Source: Oscillibacter sp.
GTDB taxonomy: Bacteria > Bacillota > Clostridia > Oscillospirales > Oscillospiraceae
DNA length: 52,121 bases
Direction: 5' to 3'
Assembly: GCA_022795445.1 (NCBI GenBank)
Contig: JAAWGR010000013.1
Coordinates: 1 to 52,121, forward strand
Shown here: positions 33,551-42,682 of the stretch, in pieces
Position numbering within the stretch: the first letter of the stretch is position 1
Layout: the number at the start of each line of letters is the position of its first letter
Program-made: the position numbers and the translations under genes
Notes under the pieces: model-generated
What the model was told of the DNA's origin: nothing
The model's database searches: none
Seen by the model: only the letters and a program-made list of their open reading frames with translations

Positions 33551-34873
33551 TTAATCGATTTCTGCCTTCAGAATTGCCCCAGTCACGGCATCAACCTCGT
33601 ATTCATATTCCGTCCGGCCAACGGTAAATTCGATTTCATAACAAGCCAGGCCATGGTCTTTGTCAAGTTCACATTTCACATATTTTGCTTCGTTGGCGTT
33701 GATACCGGCGTGTTGGAATGCGGCGGCTTTTGCCGCGTCGCTGCCGATATAGGTGTAACTGGCAGAGGAGTTATCAGGGGTAGATTGGCTGACTGGTGCG
33801 CGGGAAGCGGCTTCTTGTTCGGATTTTCGGATGGTTCCGTCAACAGCGTTCAGTTCGTATTTGTACTTCGTACCATCACAGATGAATTCGACTTCATAGA
33901 TCCGGACGCCATCGTCCCAATCCAGTTTTGTTCGCAGGTTGGTGATGTTGGCGGCTTCGACGCCAGCATCGGCGTAGGCAATCGCGGCAGCTTGATCCGT
34001 GGTGAGAAGGGTTTCGGAGGAGGGGGGCACATAGCCGGTTTCCTGCTGACTTTTCAGGATACCGCCGGTATAGGCGTCGATTTCGTATTCGTATTCCACG
34101 CCGTTTGCATAAAACTCCACCTTGTATTCCGGGTACCCGTCATCATATTCCAGCCAAACATTGCAATATTCGGTATCCTCTTCGGCAAGGTTTGCATCGT
34201 AGAGCGCATTTTTCATTGCTTGGACGCGGTTGATGCCGTTTGGAATGTCCGGCGCTTCGGGGATATCGTGAGAGTCGGGATAGGGAACGCTCACAACTCC
34301 CTCTAGATCCGAATCAGGGTCCAGTGTAATCCCAAGCGCACAGATATTTTCAGCTCCGCTGAGTATTTTCCCACTGAAAGCATCCACTTTGTAATTAAAA
34401 TCACCCTTTGTAATGTGCAATTGAATTTCATAATGCGGCGGTGTTTCGTCCAGTTTCAGTTCCCCTGTCCAAGTAACAGAGTCGATTGCCAAAGTCCCGG
34501 CGTACTCCTCAGCGGCATAAGCGGCGGTGTTCAGCCCAATAAGCATTCCCGGTGCACCTGCGGCCTGAAGTTGCCGGAGTTCTTCTTCTGACAGTTCCGC
34601 TAACGCCTTGGCGTCCAGTGCGCTGTTCAGGCGCAGAATTTCCTTGATCAAAGCGGTTTTTTCCGCAGAGACCGATTCGCCCAACGCATCGCTCCCCGCA
34701 TTCAGGACCGAAGACGGCGTTTGGGCCCTCAGTTGGGAAATCTGCCAGCTCTGGTAGGCAAAGCCGCAGGCCAGCAGCACGATAACCACCGCTATCGCGA
34801 TAAAAGCGATTTGTTGATTGCTTCGTGTTTTTTTGCTGTTTTCTGGCATGTCCGGATGACCGAGGGGTTCCAT
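33551..34873 (-). CDS. membrane-anchored protein with about four PepSY-type repeats
   Basis: 440-residue protein with one N-terminal membrane segment (about residues 22-43), so the body faces outside. Four repeats of the PepSY type follow: each has an alanine-rich helix, then strands YEVEF/YKYELNAV and the end motif DA.TG.I.K (ends near 172, 271, 352 and 438). The first is the most diverged. PepSY domains are found in inhibitors of extracellular peptidases and in YpeB. The gene is third in the unit rlmB - P-type-like - PepSY. AAAGGA precedes ATG 34873. Confidence 0.85.
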   Translation of the reverse strand: MEPLGHPDMPENSKKTRSNQQIAFIAIAVVIVLLACGFAYQSWQISQLRAQTPSSVLNAGSDALGESVSAEKTALIKEILRLNSALDAKALAELSEEELRQLQAAGAPGMLIGLNTAAYAAEEYAGTLAIDSVTWTGELKLDETPPHYEIQLHITKGDFNYKVDAFSGKILSGAENICALGITLDPDSDLEGVVSVPYPDSHDIPEAPDIPNGINRVQAMKNALYDANLAEEDTEYCNVWLEYDDGYPEYKVEFYANGVEYEYEIDAYTGGILKSQQETGYVPPSSETLLTTDQAAAIAYADAGVEAANITNLRTKLDWDDGVRIYEVEFICDGTKYKYELNAVDGTIRKSEQEAASRAPVSQSTPDNSSASYTYIGSDAAKAAAFQHAGINANEAKYVKCELDKDHGLACYEIEFTVGRTEYEYEVDAVTGAILKAEID

Positions 34874-34912
34874 ATTACATCAAATCCTTTCTATCCAACA
34901 AAGGGCATAGTT

Positions 34913-37210
34913 TTAGTATCTCCCTGTCCAGTCTGCCATAAGCAAAACCGGCAGGGTCCATAGAAACAGAAAAAGTTCCAGGATCAGGGGATTCATTAGT
35001 TCGTACTGTCCCAAGGAAACAAGGTAGAAGGTCAAAAGTGTTCCCACCCAGCTGCCTAAAAGCGACAGTACGGCCGCCCGGCGTACAGCTTTACAAAGCC
35101 GCAGGCTTCCCGCCACGGCCTCCGCATAGGGCAGCAGCCCTTCCCGGAACACCAAGGCGCGGGGAAGGTCGCCGTGGTCGTTTTCCGCTTCGCTGAGCGC
35201 TACCCGGTCCGTCAGATCAGGATACTCTAACCGAATGTTTTTGCTGAATTTGCGCCGCAAAAGGGCGGGGGTGATATTTGGGTCCCGAGAGGCCAGGATT
35301 GGCAGAAGATGGCTCCGGCGCATCATTTTTAAGGCAAAATCCACATTCTCCGATGGTTCGTATTTGATGGCAAAAACTGCGGACAAATGGTGTTCAATTG
35401 CCAGATAAATGCCGGTTTTCAGGTTCAGGTTCCCCGGGAGGCGTATGTCCATCTTGCGCATAAAAGAGGCTGTTCCTAACAGGACGGCTTCCCCGCGAAT
35501 CGTGGCGGCATATCCTCCTTCTTCGTAAAAGCTGAAATCCACCGCAAGTTCATAAGAGCCGCCTTCACCTTTCAGATAATCCTCAAAAAGCCGTTCCAAG
35601 CCGCAGCCGGCGGCTCGGGTCATAGCGGCGGCGTAGGCGATGGCTTTGACGGGCTCTTCGCCGTAGAATTTTTGCCCATTCATCTGGACGGTTCCTGGTG
35701 GGAACAGGTCCGTGTCGGTTAAAATCATGCAGTGCTGGGCGCTGATTTTCTGTGCGCCGGACCAAGAGGCCACAGCGCAGCCGGTTTTTTGCAGGTGCCG
35801 TGACAGTTTTGACCAAGGCAGGCTCCAGCTCAAGGGCATGGAAAAAGTTGCCGCCGCGGCCAGAATGGCGGACCAGTTCAAAAGGAAATCCGCGTTCCGG
35901 TTTTGGCCAAAGGAACTAAGACCCGCAAACACAAACGCCGCGACAAGAAACACCGGCAGCAGTACAGCCTGCCAGATGGTTGCGGCATTGTCCCGGGAGG
36001 CGGTGGTGTAAAATCCGGGAACCGAACCCTGCTGCTTGCAAGCTCCCCGCGGAGTATCGGTTACAAGGTAAGGCGGGTTGCTGTCCACGGCAGCAGCGCG
36101 GTACATGTCGTAGGTTCCCCGGCTCTCCCAGCCGACACCCCACTGGGCGATGGCCAGCGCCAGACAGGCTACGGCGCCGTAAGGGGCTGCCGCAGTCCGT
36201 TCGGTGAAGAGGAGACAGGAGCCGCAGTCCGCTGCGGCGACCAAGGCCGACAGCGACGCTGCCAGTTCTGCGGTACAGCGTCCCCGAAACAGCATTCGGA
36301 TGGCTTTGGCGAACACATGGCGGCTGAAAAAAGCCGTTAGTGTCAGGCAAACCAGCAAAACAATGGATTGGAATTTCAAGTCTCCCGTCCAGAGGGGAAG
36401 TTCCATCCCGTACTGTTCTGCCAGCAGTGCCAGCGTCGGCGGAAGCGCGGACGCCAGAGCTGCAAACCGCGTCCGGGTGCGGATGGCAAAGGCTTTATGG
36501 TGGCGCATGGCCGCCGTCCAAAGGTCCGGTTCTGGGCCAATAGGCTCTGGGTCCGGTTCCGGTTCCGGCTCTGGGGGAGGAGGAATTTCTTCCGTATTCT
36601 CCATAGGCTTGCGCCGTTTGAAAAACCGAGCAGGCAGAGGCGGTTCCAGCTGCTCGCGGATGGCCTCCTCGTGTTGTTCATACATCACAGCCTCGACCGT
36701 GTGCTCCACCACTGTTTCCAGTGGGACAGGCTTAGGTGCGCTGGGTACGTCTAATTGCTCTACATCCACTACCGGCAGGGCAGCCTCCGGCGCGGCGGGG
36801 CCGCCTGGAACCGCCGGAGGAATCTCAAGGGGCGGGCCAGGTTCATCCGCCATTTCCTCAATAATGCTTTCTATGGTGTGCTCAGGTTTCTCTGTGGGTT
36901 CCTCTGTGGGTTCTTCTGCCAGAGGTTCTGCCGTTTCTAAAGGCGGTTCCGGTTCTGGAGTTGGTTCCGCCTGGGGCGCTTCTTCTGGAATATCAGGTTC
37001 CGGGTTGGAAGGCTCTGGTTCGATTGGGATTTCCATGATCGGAGGTTTTTCCACTGGTTCGGGGAGGGGATCTTCCGTATTTTGAAAAAGCTGCCGTTCT
37101 AACCCGCCGCCATATTCTGCCAGGATTTCCTCTAATGAAAAAGTCTCCTCTGCCGCAGGTACATCAGTATCGATGTCTGTAAGGGGGATAATGTCTCGAT
37201 TGTCTGCCAT
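34913..37210 (-). CDS. degenerate P-type-ATPase-like membrane protein with Pro/Glu-rich N terminus
   Basis: 765 residues. Residues 1-230 are acidic, Pro/Glu-rich and probably disordered. Then about four to five membrane segments (near 280-296, 313-335, 343-359, 411-431, 441-464), a cytoplasmic domain (about 465-705) and two final segments (711-733, 739-759). The layout and the stretch around 455-505 follow P1B ATPases: SMPLSW stands where CPC is usual, and TDTDLFPPGT stands where DKTGTLT is usual. TGD and GDGxND motifs are not recognisable (SRDPN, SEAENDHGD). So it is likely a non-pumping relative. CAGGAGAG precedes ATG 37210. Confidence 0.7.
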   Translation of the reverse strand: MADNRDIIPLTDIDTDVPAAEETFSLEEILAEYGGGLERQLFQNTEDPLPEPVEKPPIMEIPIEPEPSNPEPDIPEEAPQAEPTPEPEPPLETAEPLAEEPTEEPTEKPEHTIESIIEEMADEPGPPLEIPPAVPGGPAAPEAALPVVDVEQLDVPSAPKPVPLETVVEHTVEAVMYEQHEEAIREQLEPPLPARFFKRRKPMENTEEIPPPPEPEPEPDPEPIGPEPDLWTAAMRHHKAFAIRTRTRFAALASALPPTLALLAEQYGMELPLWTGDLKFQSIVLLVCLTLTAFFSRHVFAKAIRMLFRGRCTAELAASLSALVAAADCGSCLLFTERTAAAPYGAVACLALAIAQWGVGWESRGTYDMYRAAAVDSNPPYLVTDTPRGACKQQGSVPGFYTTASRDNAATIWQAVLLPVFLVAAFVFAGLSSFGQNRNADFLLNWSAILAAAATFSMPLSWSLPWSKLSRHLQKTGCAVASWSGAQKISAQHCMILTDTDLFPPGTVQMNGQKFYGEEPVKAIAYAAAMTRAAGCGLERLFEDYLKGEGGSYELAVDFSFYEEGGYAATIRGEAVLLGTASFMRKMDIRLPGNLNLKTGIYLAIEHHLSAVFAIKYEPSENVDFALKMMRRSHLLPILASRDPNITPALLRRKFSKNIRLEYPDLTDRVALSEAENDHGDLPRALVFREGLLPYAEAVAGSLRLCKAVRRAAVLSLLGSWVGTLLTFYLVSLGQYELMNPLILELFLFLWTLPVLLMADWTGRY

Positions 37211-37229
37211 TGCTATGCTCTCCTGTCCG

Positions 37230-37994
37230 TCAGCCAAGGCGCTGCCGGACCGCTTCATATAAAAGAATTGCCGCTGCCGCGGAAGCGTTCAGGGAATTCA
37301 GTTTCCCCTGCATGGGAATGCTGACGCGAAAGTCACAGGTTTCTGCTACTAAGCGGCTCATGCCGCTGCCCTCGCTGCCGATGACGATGGCGGCAGGGCC
37401 TTTCAGGTCAGCTTCATAGAGAGGCGTTGTTCCATCTGCTGCCGTACCGAACACCCATAAACCCTGCTTTTTCAAATCTTTTAACAGCGATGGGAGATTT
37501 GGAACCCGCGCTACCGGCAAATGAGCTACCGCTCCGGCGGAGGTTTTTGCCACCACAGCGGTCAGACCTGCGCTGCGCCGTTTCGGGATAATGACGCCGT
37601 GTGCTCCAGCACACTCCGCTGTACGGATCACAGCCCCCAGGTTGTGGGGGTCGGAAAGTTCATCGCAGATGACCAAAAGAGGCGTTTCGCCCTTTTCCAC
37701 CGCTAAATGCAGGATGTCCTCCACACTGGCGTACTCACGCACAGCTGCCAAGGCAATCACGCCTTGATGGGCGTGTGTCTGGCTCATGGCGTCCAGCTTC
37801 CGCCGGTCCGCCTCTACGACGACAGCTCCTGTCGAACGGGCTTTGGAGGCGATGTGCCCTAGGGTTTTGTCTGTCTCTCCTTTTTGCAGGTATACCTTAT
37901 CCAAGGCCATACCGGCCCGCAGAGCTTCCAAAACGGCGTTTCTCCCCTCGATCACACCGTCGGCCCCAGTATCGTTTCTTTGCAGTCTATCCAT
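37230..37994 (-). CDS. rlmB: 23S rRNA (guanosine2251-2'-O)-methyltransferase family (RlmB)
   Basis: SPOUT/TrmH-family rRNA methyltransferase of 254 residues. N-terminal substrate domain begins IEGRNAVLEAL; the knotted SAM domain has DPHNLGAVIRTAECAG (about residues 115-130), IGSEGSGMSRL near 205 and the C-terminal SIPMQGKLNSLNASAAAAI. AGGGAGC precedes ATG 37994. It is the first gene of the unit that continues into the P-type-like protein (gap 19). Confidence 0.94.
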   Translation of the reverse strand: MDRLQRNDTGADGVIEGRNAVLEALRAGMALDKVYLQKGETDKTLGHIASKARSTGAVVVEADRRKLDAMSQTHAHQGVIALAAVREYASVEDILHLAVEKGETPLLVICDELSDPHNLGAVIRTAECAGAHGVIIPKRRSAGLTAVVAKTSAGAVAHLPVARVPNLPSLLKDLKKQGLWVFGTAADGTTPLYEADLKGPAAIVIGSEGSGMSRLVAETCDFRVSIPMQGKLNSLNASAAAAILLYEAVRQRLG

Positions 37995-38039
37995 AGCCGC
38001 TCCCTTATTTTTCTCAAAATTGATCTGCTTTCCGACAAG

Positions 38040-38068
38040 AGTATACCATAAATGAGGAAGACTGGAAA
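38040..38068 (-). promoter_or_regulatory. promoter of the rlmB unit
   Basis: Minus-strand TTTCCA (38068-38063), spacer 17, TATACT (38045-38040). The -35 is weak. Confidence 0.45.
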
Positions 38069-38111
38069 GGTGAATTTACAGAAACTTCATGAAAAAAATC
38101 TTACCTTGTCC

Positions 38112-38140
38112 TTGTGGCCTGGGAACTTCTGTGTTATACT
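38112..38140 (+). promoter_or_regulatory. promoter of ftsH
   Basis: TTGTGG (38112-38117), spacer 17, TATACT (38135-38140), 64 bases before ATG 38205; divergent from the rlmB promoter. Confidence 0.6.
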
Positions 38141-38204
38141 GCTTTATGCTTTCCCGTCCCAGCGCCTAACGCGCTGTTTTACCTCTGAAAGGAGTTTTCC
38201 ATAC

Positions 38205-40406
38205 ATGGACCAAAACAATAAAAACAAAAAGCCAGGGAAAAATAACAATAATAATTGGCGGAACTTTATCTACCTCATTGGCTGGGCTTTAGTTCTGGCG
38301 ATTGCCGTCAGCTATGCTGGGAACTATATGACCAGCGCTGGGAGGCACGCATCTTCTGTCGAGTTGGAGTACAGCGATTTTGTCACGATGGTCAAGGATG
38401 GACAGGTTGTCGCCGTGGATTTCGATACGGACGAGGCGATCCTGAACATCATACCTGCTGATGGCTACGTTTATACCGACGATGCAGGTATTGCTTACAC
38501 AAAGGTCACCCAGGAGGAGAGCGAAGAGGCGGAGGCTTTCGACGGCTTCACTTACACCGACGCCTTGGGCCAGGAACAGAAAACACATCTGGATTTCTTT
38601 ACCGTCCAGCTCCAGACCAATGACGCCACCATAGCCTTTCTACAAGAACAGGATGCAGATATCCGCATCAATGAGGACTATCAGCCTCCCATCAGCCCCG
38701 TTCTGCTGTTCCTCATTAACCTGACGCCGTTCCTGATCATTGTGCTGGTGATGTCCCTGCTTATGAGCTGGATGGCGAAAAAGGGCATGGGCGGCATGGG
38801 CGGAATTGGCGGCGTAGGCAAGGCGAATGCCAAAGTGTATATGGAGAAATCCACCGGCGTGACTTTCCGGGATGTGGCCGGCCAGGATGAGGCGAAGGAA
38901 TCTTTAACGGAAATTATCGATTTTCTGCATAACCCTGGAAAATACACGGAAATCGGTGCAAAACTGCCCAAGGGCGCGTTGTTGGTAGGCCCTCCGGGCA
39001 CCGGTAAGACGCTGCTTGCCAAGGCTGTAGCAGGAGAGGCGGGCGTGCCGTTCTTCTCCATTTCCGGCTCCGATTTTGTGGAGATGTTCGTCGGCGTGGG
39101 TGCGAGCCGTGTCCGGGATTTGTTCAAAGAGGCCAGCAAAGTTGCTCCTTGCATCGTTTTTATTGACGAGATTGACACCATCGGTAAATCCCGTGACAAC
39201 CGTATGGGCGGCAACGACGAGCGGGAACAGACTTTAAACCAGCTTCTTGCCGAGATGGACGGGTTTGACCCAACCAAGGGCGTTATCCTCCTGGCAGCAA
39301 CAAACCGCCCGGAGGTCCTTGACCAGGCGTTGCTGCGTCCTGGCCGTTTTGACCGCCGCATTACTATCGACCGGCCCAATTTGGCAGGACGTATTTCCAC
39401 GCTGGAAGTCCATACCCGCAATATACGCCTGGGTGAAGACGTTAACCTAAAAAAGGTTGCTTTAGCGACAGCAGGCTGTGTGGGTGCGGATCTTGCCAAC
39501 TTGGTGAATGAAGCAGCTCTCCGGGCCGTTCGCAAAGGGCGGAAGCTGGTAAGCCAGGAAGATCTGCTTGCTGCCTTTGAGCTGGTGATTGCTGGCACAG
39601 AGAAAAAGGGCAGTGTGTTGACGGAATTTGAGAAAAAGCTGGTGGCGTACCATGAAGTGGGCCACGCTATGGTGGCCTATAAGCAGAAGAACACCGAGCC
39701 AGTGCAGAAGATCACCATTGTGCCGCACACACAAGGCTCTCTGGGCTATACGCTGCTGATGCCAGAGGAGGACAAGACTGAACTGCGCACGAAAGATGAG
39801 CTGATGGCGAAGATTACCGTTTCCATGGGTGGCCGGGCCGCGGAGGAAGTGGTGATGGATACCATGACCAACGGCGCCTCCCAGGATATCCAGGACGCGA
39901 CGAATGTTGCGCGGAATATGGTAGCCATGTTTGGTATGAGCGAGGAGTTTGGCATGATGGCGCTGGCCTCCCGCCGCAGCCAGTACCTGGATGGCGGCTA
40001 TGGCATGGACTGTGCCCAGGACACCGCCGCCCGGATGGATACGGCGGTTAAGGCGTTGTTGGACACAGCCTACAAGACGGCTGTGGAGGTTATCCGGGAA
40101 AACCGGGAAGATATGGACAAGGTGGTTGCATATCTTTTGGAGAAGGAGACCATCACCGGTGCGGAGATGGTGGCGATCATCGAAGGCCGGGACCCGGAAT
40201 TGGTGGAAAACCCGTATGCCTCTACGCGTCCTTCAGAGATCGAAGCTCCTGCCAAGAAGGTGCATATGATCTCCCAGAAGATTGAAGCCCCAGAGTCTAC
40301 CCAGGAGGACGCTTCTGCGGCAGCGCCTGTGGAAGCAGCAGAACCTCCGAAGGAGGAAACTACAGAGAAGCTGGAACCACCAGAGGGAGAAAACCGTACA
40401 GAGTAA
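38205..40406 (+). CDS. ftsH: ATP-dependent zinc metalloprotease FtsH
   Basis: Membrane AAA+ protease of 733 residues. Two membrane segments (about residues 25-43 and 165-187) flank an extracytoplasmic domain; a Gly-rich linker leads to the AAA module with GPPGTGKT near 263, FIDEIDTIG near 323 and the arginine-finger region; the zinc site is HEVGH near 483. The C terminus is long, acidic and Ala/Glu-rich. AAAGGAG precedes ATG 38205; the longer frame from 38052 crosses the promoter. Monocistronic, ended by a strong hairpin. Confidence 0.97.
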   Translation: MDQNNKNKKPGKNNNNNWRNFIYLIGWALVLAIAVSYAGNYMTSAGRHASSVELEYSDFVTMVKDGQVVAVDFDTDEAILNIIPADGYVYTDDAGIAYTKVTQEESEEAEAFDGFTYTDALGQEQKTHLDFFTVQLQTNDATIAFLQEQDADIRINEDYQPPISPVLLFLINLTPFLIIVLVMSLLMSWMAKKGMGGMGGIGGVGKANAKVYMEKSTGVTFRDVAGQDEAKESLTEIIDFLHNPGKYTEIGAKLPKGALLVGPPGTGKTLLAKAVAGEAGVPFFSISGSDFVEMFVGVGASRVRDLFKEASKVAPCIVFIDEIDTIGKSRDNRMGGNDEREQTLNQLLAEMDGFDPTKGVILLAATNRPEVLDQALLRPGRFDRRITIDRPNLAGRISTLEVHTRNIRLGEDVNLKKVALATAGCVGADLANLVNEAALRAVRKGRKLVSQEDLLAAFELVIAGTEKKGSVLTEFEKKLVAYHEVGHAMVAYKQKNTEPVQKITIVPHTQGSLGYTLLMPEEDKTELRTKDELMAKITVSMGGRAAEEVVMDTMTNGASQDIQDATNVARNMVAMFGMSEEFGMMALASRRSQYLDGGYGMDCAQDTAARMDTAVKALLDTAYKTAVEVIRENREDMDKVVAYLLEKETITGAEMVAIIEGRDPELVENPYASTRPSEIEAPAKKVHMISQKIEAPESTQEDASAAAPVEAAEPPKEETTEKLEPPEGENRTE

Positions 40407-40413
40407 GTTGAAA

Positions 40414-40445
40414 ACCGCGTTTCTGCGTATAAGCAGAAACGCGGT
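40414..40445. terminator. terminator between ftsH and the subtilisin-like gene
   Basis: ACCGCGTTTCTGC (40414-40426) pairs perfectly with 40433-40445 around GTATAA; CCTTTTATTTTT follows on the plus strand. The converging gene ends at 40450. Confidence 0.88.
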
Positions 40446-40449
40446 CCTT

Positions 40450-41625
40450 TTATTTTTGCAGGTATGCCAGCAGTGCAGCTGGTTCAATAACACTGCCATA
40501 AGGGTATTCCGAACCATCTTTGACAGCAGATATTGGATGGGCTGTTGCCTGTGCGGCCTGGGTAAATTCTTCAAACGTAACATCCGGTTTTACCTGGCAG
40601 GCCAAAGCATACAGGCCCGCGATCCAGGGGACGGTCCAGCTGGAGCCGCCTTCTGCGAAGTAAGCGTATTCCTCCGGTCCGGCTGGGGAAGCCACAGCCC
40701 GCCGGTCCATTGGGACCAAGAGCGCAGAACCATCGGAGCCTCTGTATTCACCGGTGTAGAGGGAGTCCTCCCAAAATGCGCCGGGACATACATCGGAGAT
40801 GTTGTTTGGGTCTCCATAGGGCGTGCGGCCCATGCCGATATAGGGTTCTATAAGGGGATCGCGGCTGCTGACCCAAACCACAGCAATCCCTGCATCCCGG
40901 GCGCGCTGAATGGCGGCGTCCATTTCCTCCGCCCCCGCCGTGTCCGCCATATAGCCTATAGACATTGAAATCACGCGGATTTTTTCATCCGACGGAAGTG
41001 TCTTGTTCAAGGCAATCAGGCGGTCGATATCGGCGGCATAATAGGACATATCCCGTTCCCCCGTACCAGTTCCAACGTCATCAGCCATGTAATAGAGAAG
41101 GGCTTCCGGAGCTGCGCCCACTGTAGCGCCCAGCGCGATGGAAGCCACTGCCGGGCCATGCATGGAGGCATCATCATTTGCAGCGGTGTGGTACTCCTGA
41201 TAAAGCCGCAAGCGGTCGCCGTACTCCTGGTGGTCAACCAGCAGGGACTGGTCGATGATGGCAATTCCGACGCCTTTGCCGGTAATGCCTTGCGCGTGAA
41301 GGGCTCGTAGACCTAAGCCGGGATCTTTGCCCAGTTCGGTCAATGCAGCAGGGTCAAAGCCTTCTGGAAGGGTTTCCGGCCACTGGGTCCGCGTGTCGAA
41401 ATCGGCGGAGAGCAGGTCGTCCAGACTATCCGACAAGTCCATCCCCCGCAGGTCGGCGCAGCGGAAATCGCCCCAGCCTGCGTCGACATCCGGGTCGTTC
41501 ATCAAGGATGTTGTAACGGCTTTTGGATGGCGGCAGATTGTTCCGGCTTCCAGTGTGCCGGACTCTGCGCCGCAGCTGCTGAGCAGCAAGATCAGGCAGA
41601 TAAGAAGCAGAATGCATTTTTTCAA
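40450..41625 (-). CDS. subtilisin-like (S8) serine peptidase lipoprotein
   Basis: 391-residue exported S8 peptidase. Short signal peptide with lipobox LLLSSC, so it should be a membrane-anchored lipoprotein after cleavage. The triad residues are seen in IAIIDQSLL (Asp), ASMHGPAVASIAL (His) and EGGSSWTVPWIAGL (Ser), though the usual GTSMA around the serine is replaced by SSWTV. The start is probably TTG 41625 (GGAG 8 bases upstream, then a KKC signal peptide); ATGs at 41634 and 41640 are in frame. Three TTCTTACA repeats lie upstream. Confidence 0.86.
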   Translation of the reverse strand: MKKCILLLICLILLLSSCGAESGTLEAGTICRHPKAVTTSLMNDPDVDAGWGDFRCADLRGMDLSDSLDDLLSADFDTRTQWPETLPEGFDPAALTELGKDPGLGLRALHAQGITGKGVGIAIIDQSLLVDHQEYGDRLRLYQEYHTAANDDASMHGPAVASIALGATVGAAPEALLYYMADDVGTGTGERDMSYYAADIDRLIALNKTLPSDEKIRVISMSIGYMADTAGAEEMDAAIQRARDAGIAVVWVSSRDPLIEPYIGMGRTPYGDPNNISDVCPGAFWEDSLYTGEYRGSDGSALLVPMDRRAVASPAGPEEYAYFAEGGSSWTVPWIAGLYALACQVKPDVTFEEFTQAAQATAHPISAVKDGSEYPYGSVIEPAALLAYLQK

Positions 41626-41670
41626 AAGAACCATCTCCATTCGGTTTGATGGCCTTATCATAGCAGGTGT

Positions 41671-41712
41671 TTCTTACAAAAAAGTCGACAAAATTCTTAC
41701 AGATTTCTTACA
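41671..41712 (-). promoter_or_regulatory. three direct repeats TTCTTACA, WalR-like operator
   Basis: TTCTTACA occurs at 41671-41678, 41694-41701 and 41705-41712. On the minus strand, that of the gene, the last two give TGTAAG-N5-TGTAAG, which fits the WalR/YycF consensus TGTWAH-N5-TGTWAH except for the sixth base; the third copy is 23 bases away, about two helical turns. The site is 45-90 bases upstream of the peptidase start. Confidence 0.45.
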
Positions 41713-41719
41713 AAATCCC

Positions 41720-41806
41720 TTACCGGTTTTTCCAGGTACTGTAAAGGCGGCTGGCGACCGGAAGCAAAAGGCAAATCAAAATAAGCCAATTTGGAATATG
41801 GGGCAT
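41720..41806 (-). CDS. 28-residue membrane micropeptide
   Basis: Small gene with an excellent ribosome binding site, AAGGGAGGT, 6 bases before ATG 41806, and TAA at 41722-41720. The peptide is 28 residues: a short N terminus, one membrane helix (WLILICLLLPVA) and a basic tail (RLYSTWKNR). It lies between the zinc-ribbon gene (44 bases upstream) and the subtilisin-like gene on the same strand. The form, a single helix with a positively charged tail, is that of regulatory membrane peptides. Function unknown. Confidence 0.6.
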   Translation of the reverse strand: MPHIPNWLILICLLLPVASRLYSTWKNR

Positions 41807-41849
41807 GTTTCTACCTCCCTTCCTTTGTGATGTCTTAAAAAACCGTCTA

Positions 41850-42065
41850 TCAAAAGGCATGTGCAAGTTCGTCCCGCTCGTGCGGCTGCTCGACCCAGTT
41901 TTCCACGTATCCGCAGCTGTGACAGACGTAGCGGGCGACGGGAATTCGTTTTACCGTTGCAATCCTTGTAATGCAGATGCTGTTGGCCAAGTAACGGTGT
42001 GCATCGTCCGGCACACGGATGATATGCCCGGAACCGCATTTTGGACAGTGCAGTGTGTTTTTCAT
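41850..42065 (-). CDS. small zinc-ribbon protein
   Basis: 71-residue protein with CPKC (residues 7-10) and CHSC (48-51), forming a probable zinc ribbon. Function unknown; such proteins often bind nucleic acid or another protein. AAAGGAG lies 9 bases before ATG 42065, and the gene follows the ABC permease gene by 17 bases, so it belongs to the GntR-ABC operon. Confidence 0.75.
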   Translation of the reverse strand: MKNTLHCPKCGSGHIIRVPDDAHRYLANSICITRIATVKRIPVARYVCHSCGYVENWVEQPHERDELAHAF

Positions 42066-42082
42066 GGAAAATCGTCTCCTTT

Positions 42083-42682
42083 TCAGCTGCGGCTTTGGTA
42101 CAATTTCATAGACAACGGAATGGAGATGATGGTTCCAACCACTGACACAGCAGGGATTAGTACAGCCAGCGGGAGAGGCAGGGAGAATGAGCCGCCGTCG
42201 CCGAAGGAAATCTCCGCAACCAAACCGCCTAAAATCGCAACCCCGAAGATCACCAGCATGAGTGCCATACGGCCCCGTTCCACACCTAAGCGGAGGACCA
42301 ATGGCAGCGTGATATCAATCGCGATGATGCCGATAAACAAGCAGGTTGTAATGGAGGCATAATCAGGGCTGGTGTGATTTATGATTCCAAGCACAAACTG
42401 GCATACCAGACAGAGCGCTATTGCCGCAGTCATACAGAGCCAGCCCAGCACGTATTTGCTTAGTACAAGGTCGCGGGTAGAGTAAGGCATCATAGCGGCA
42501 TACTGATCCCAATGGCTCCGTTCATCGTAAGCGATGGCGGTATAGGGGAGCATGGAGGCCCAAACGACTGCGAAGAGGGAGTAAAAACTGTTGTTGATTG
42601 CGGTAAAGACAAGAACTAGTACAACAAAAATACGCATCTGTTTCCAGAGCACATAACAATCCTTCAAAAGTAACGCTTTCAT
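42083..42682 (-). CDS. ABC-2 type transporter permease
   Basis: 199-residue permease with five to six membrane helices, beginning MKALLLKDCYVLWKQ, the usual N terminus of ABC-2 subunits paired with YtrA-type regulators. Its ATG overlaps the ATPase gene stop by 4 bases. With the ATPase it should form an exporter; the substrate is not shown, though YtrA-linked systems often respond to cell-wall-active peptides. Confidence 0.88.
   Translation of the reverse strand: MKALLLKDCYVLWKQMRIFVVLVLVFTAINNSFYSLFAVVWASMLPYTAIAYDERSHWDQYAAMMPYSTRDLVLSKYVLGWLCMTAAIALCLVCQFVLGIINHTSPDYASITTCLFIGIIAIDITLPLVLRLGVERGRMALMLVIFGVAILGGLVAEISFGDGGSFSLPLPLAVLIPAVSVVGTIISIPLSMKLYQSRS

Noticed and set aside
36204-37085. 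293-residue Ser/Gly-rich open frame on the plus strand
   Set aside because: It is the antisense of the Pro/Glu-rich region of the P-type-like gene; low complexity, no ribosome binding site.
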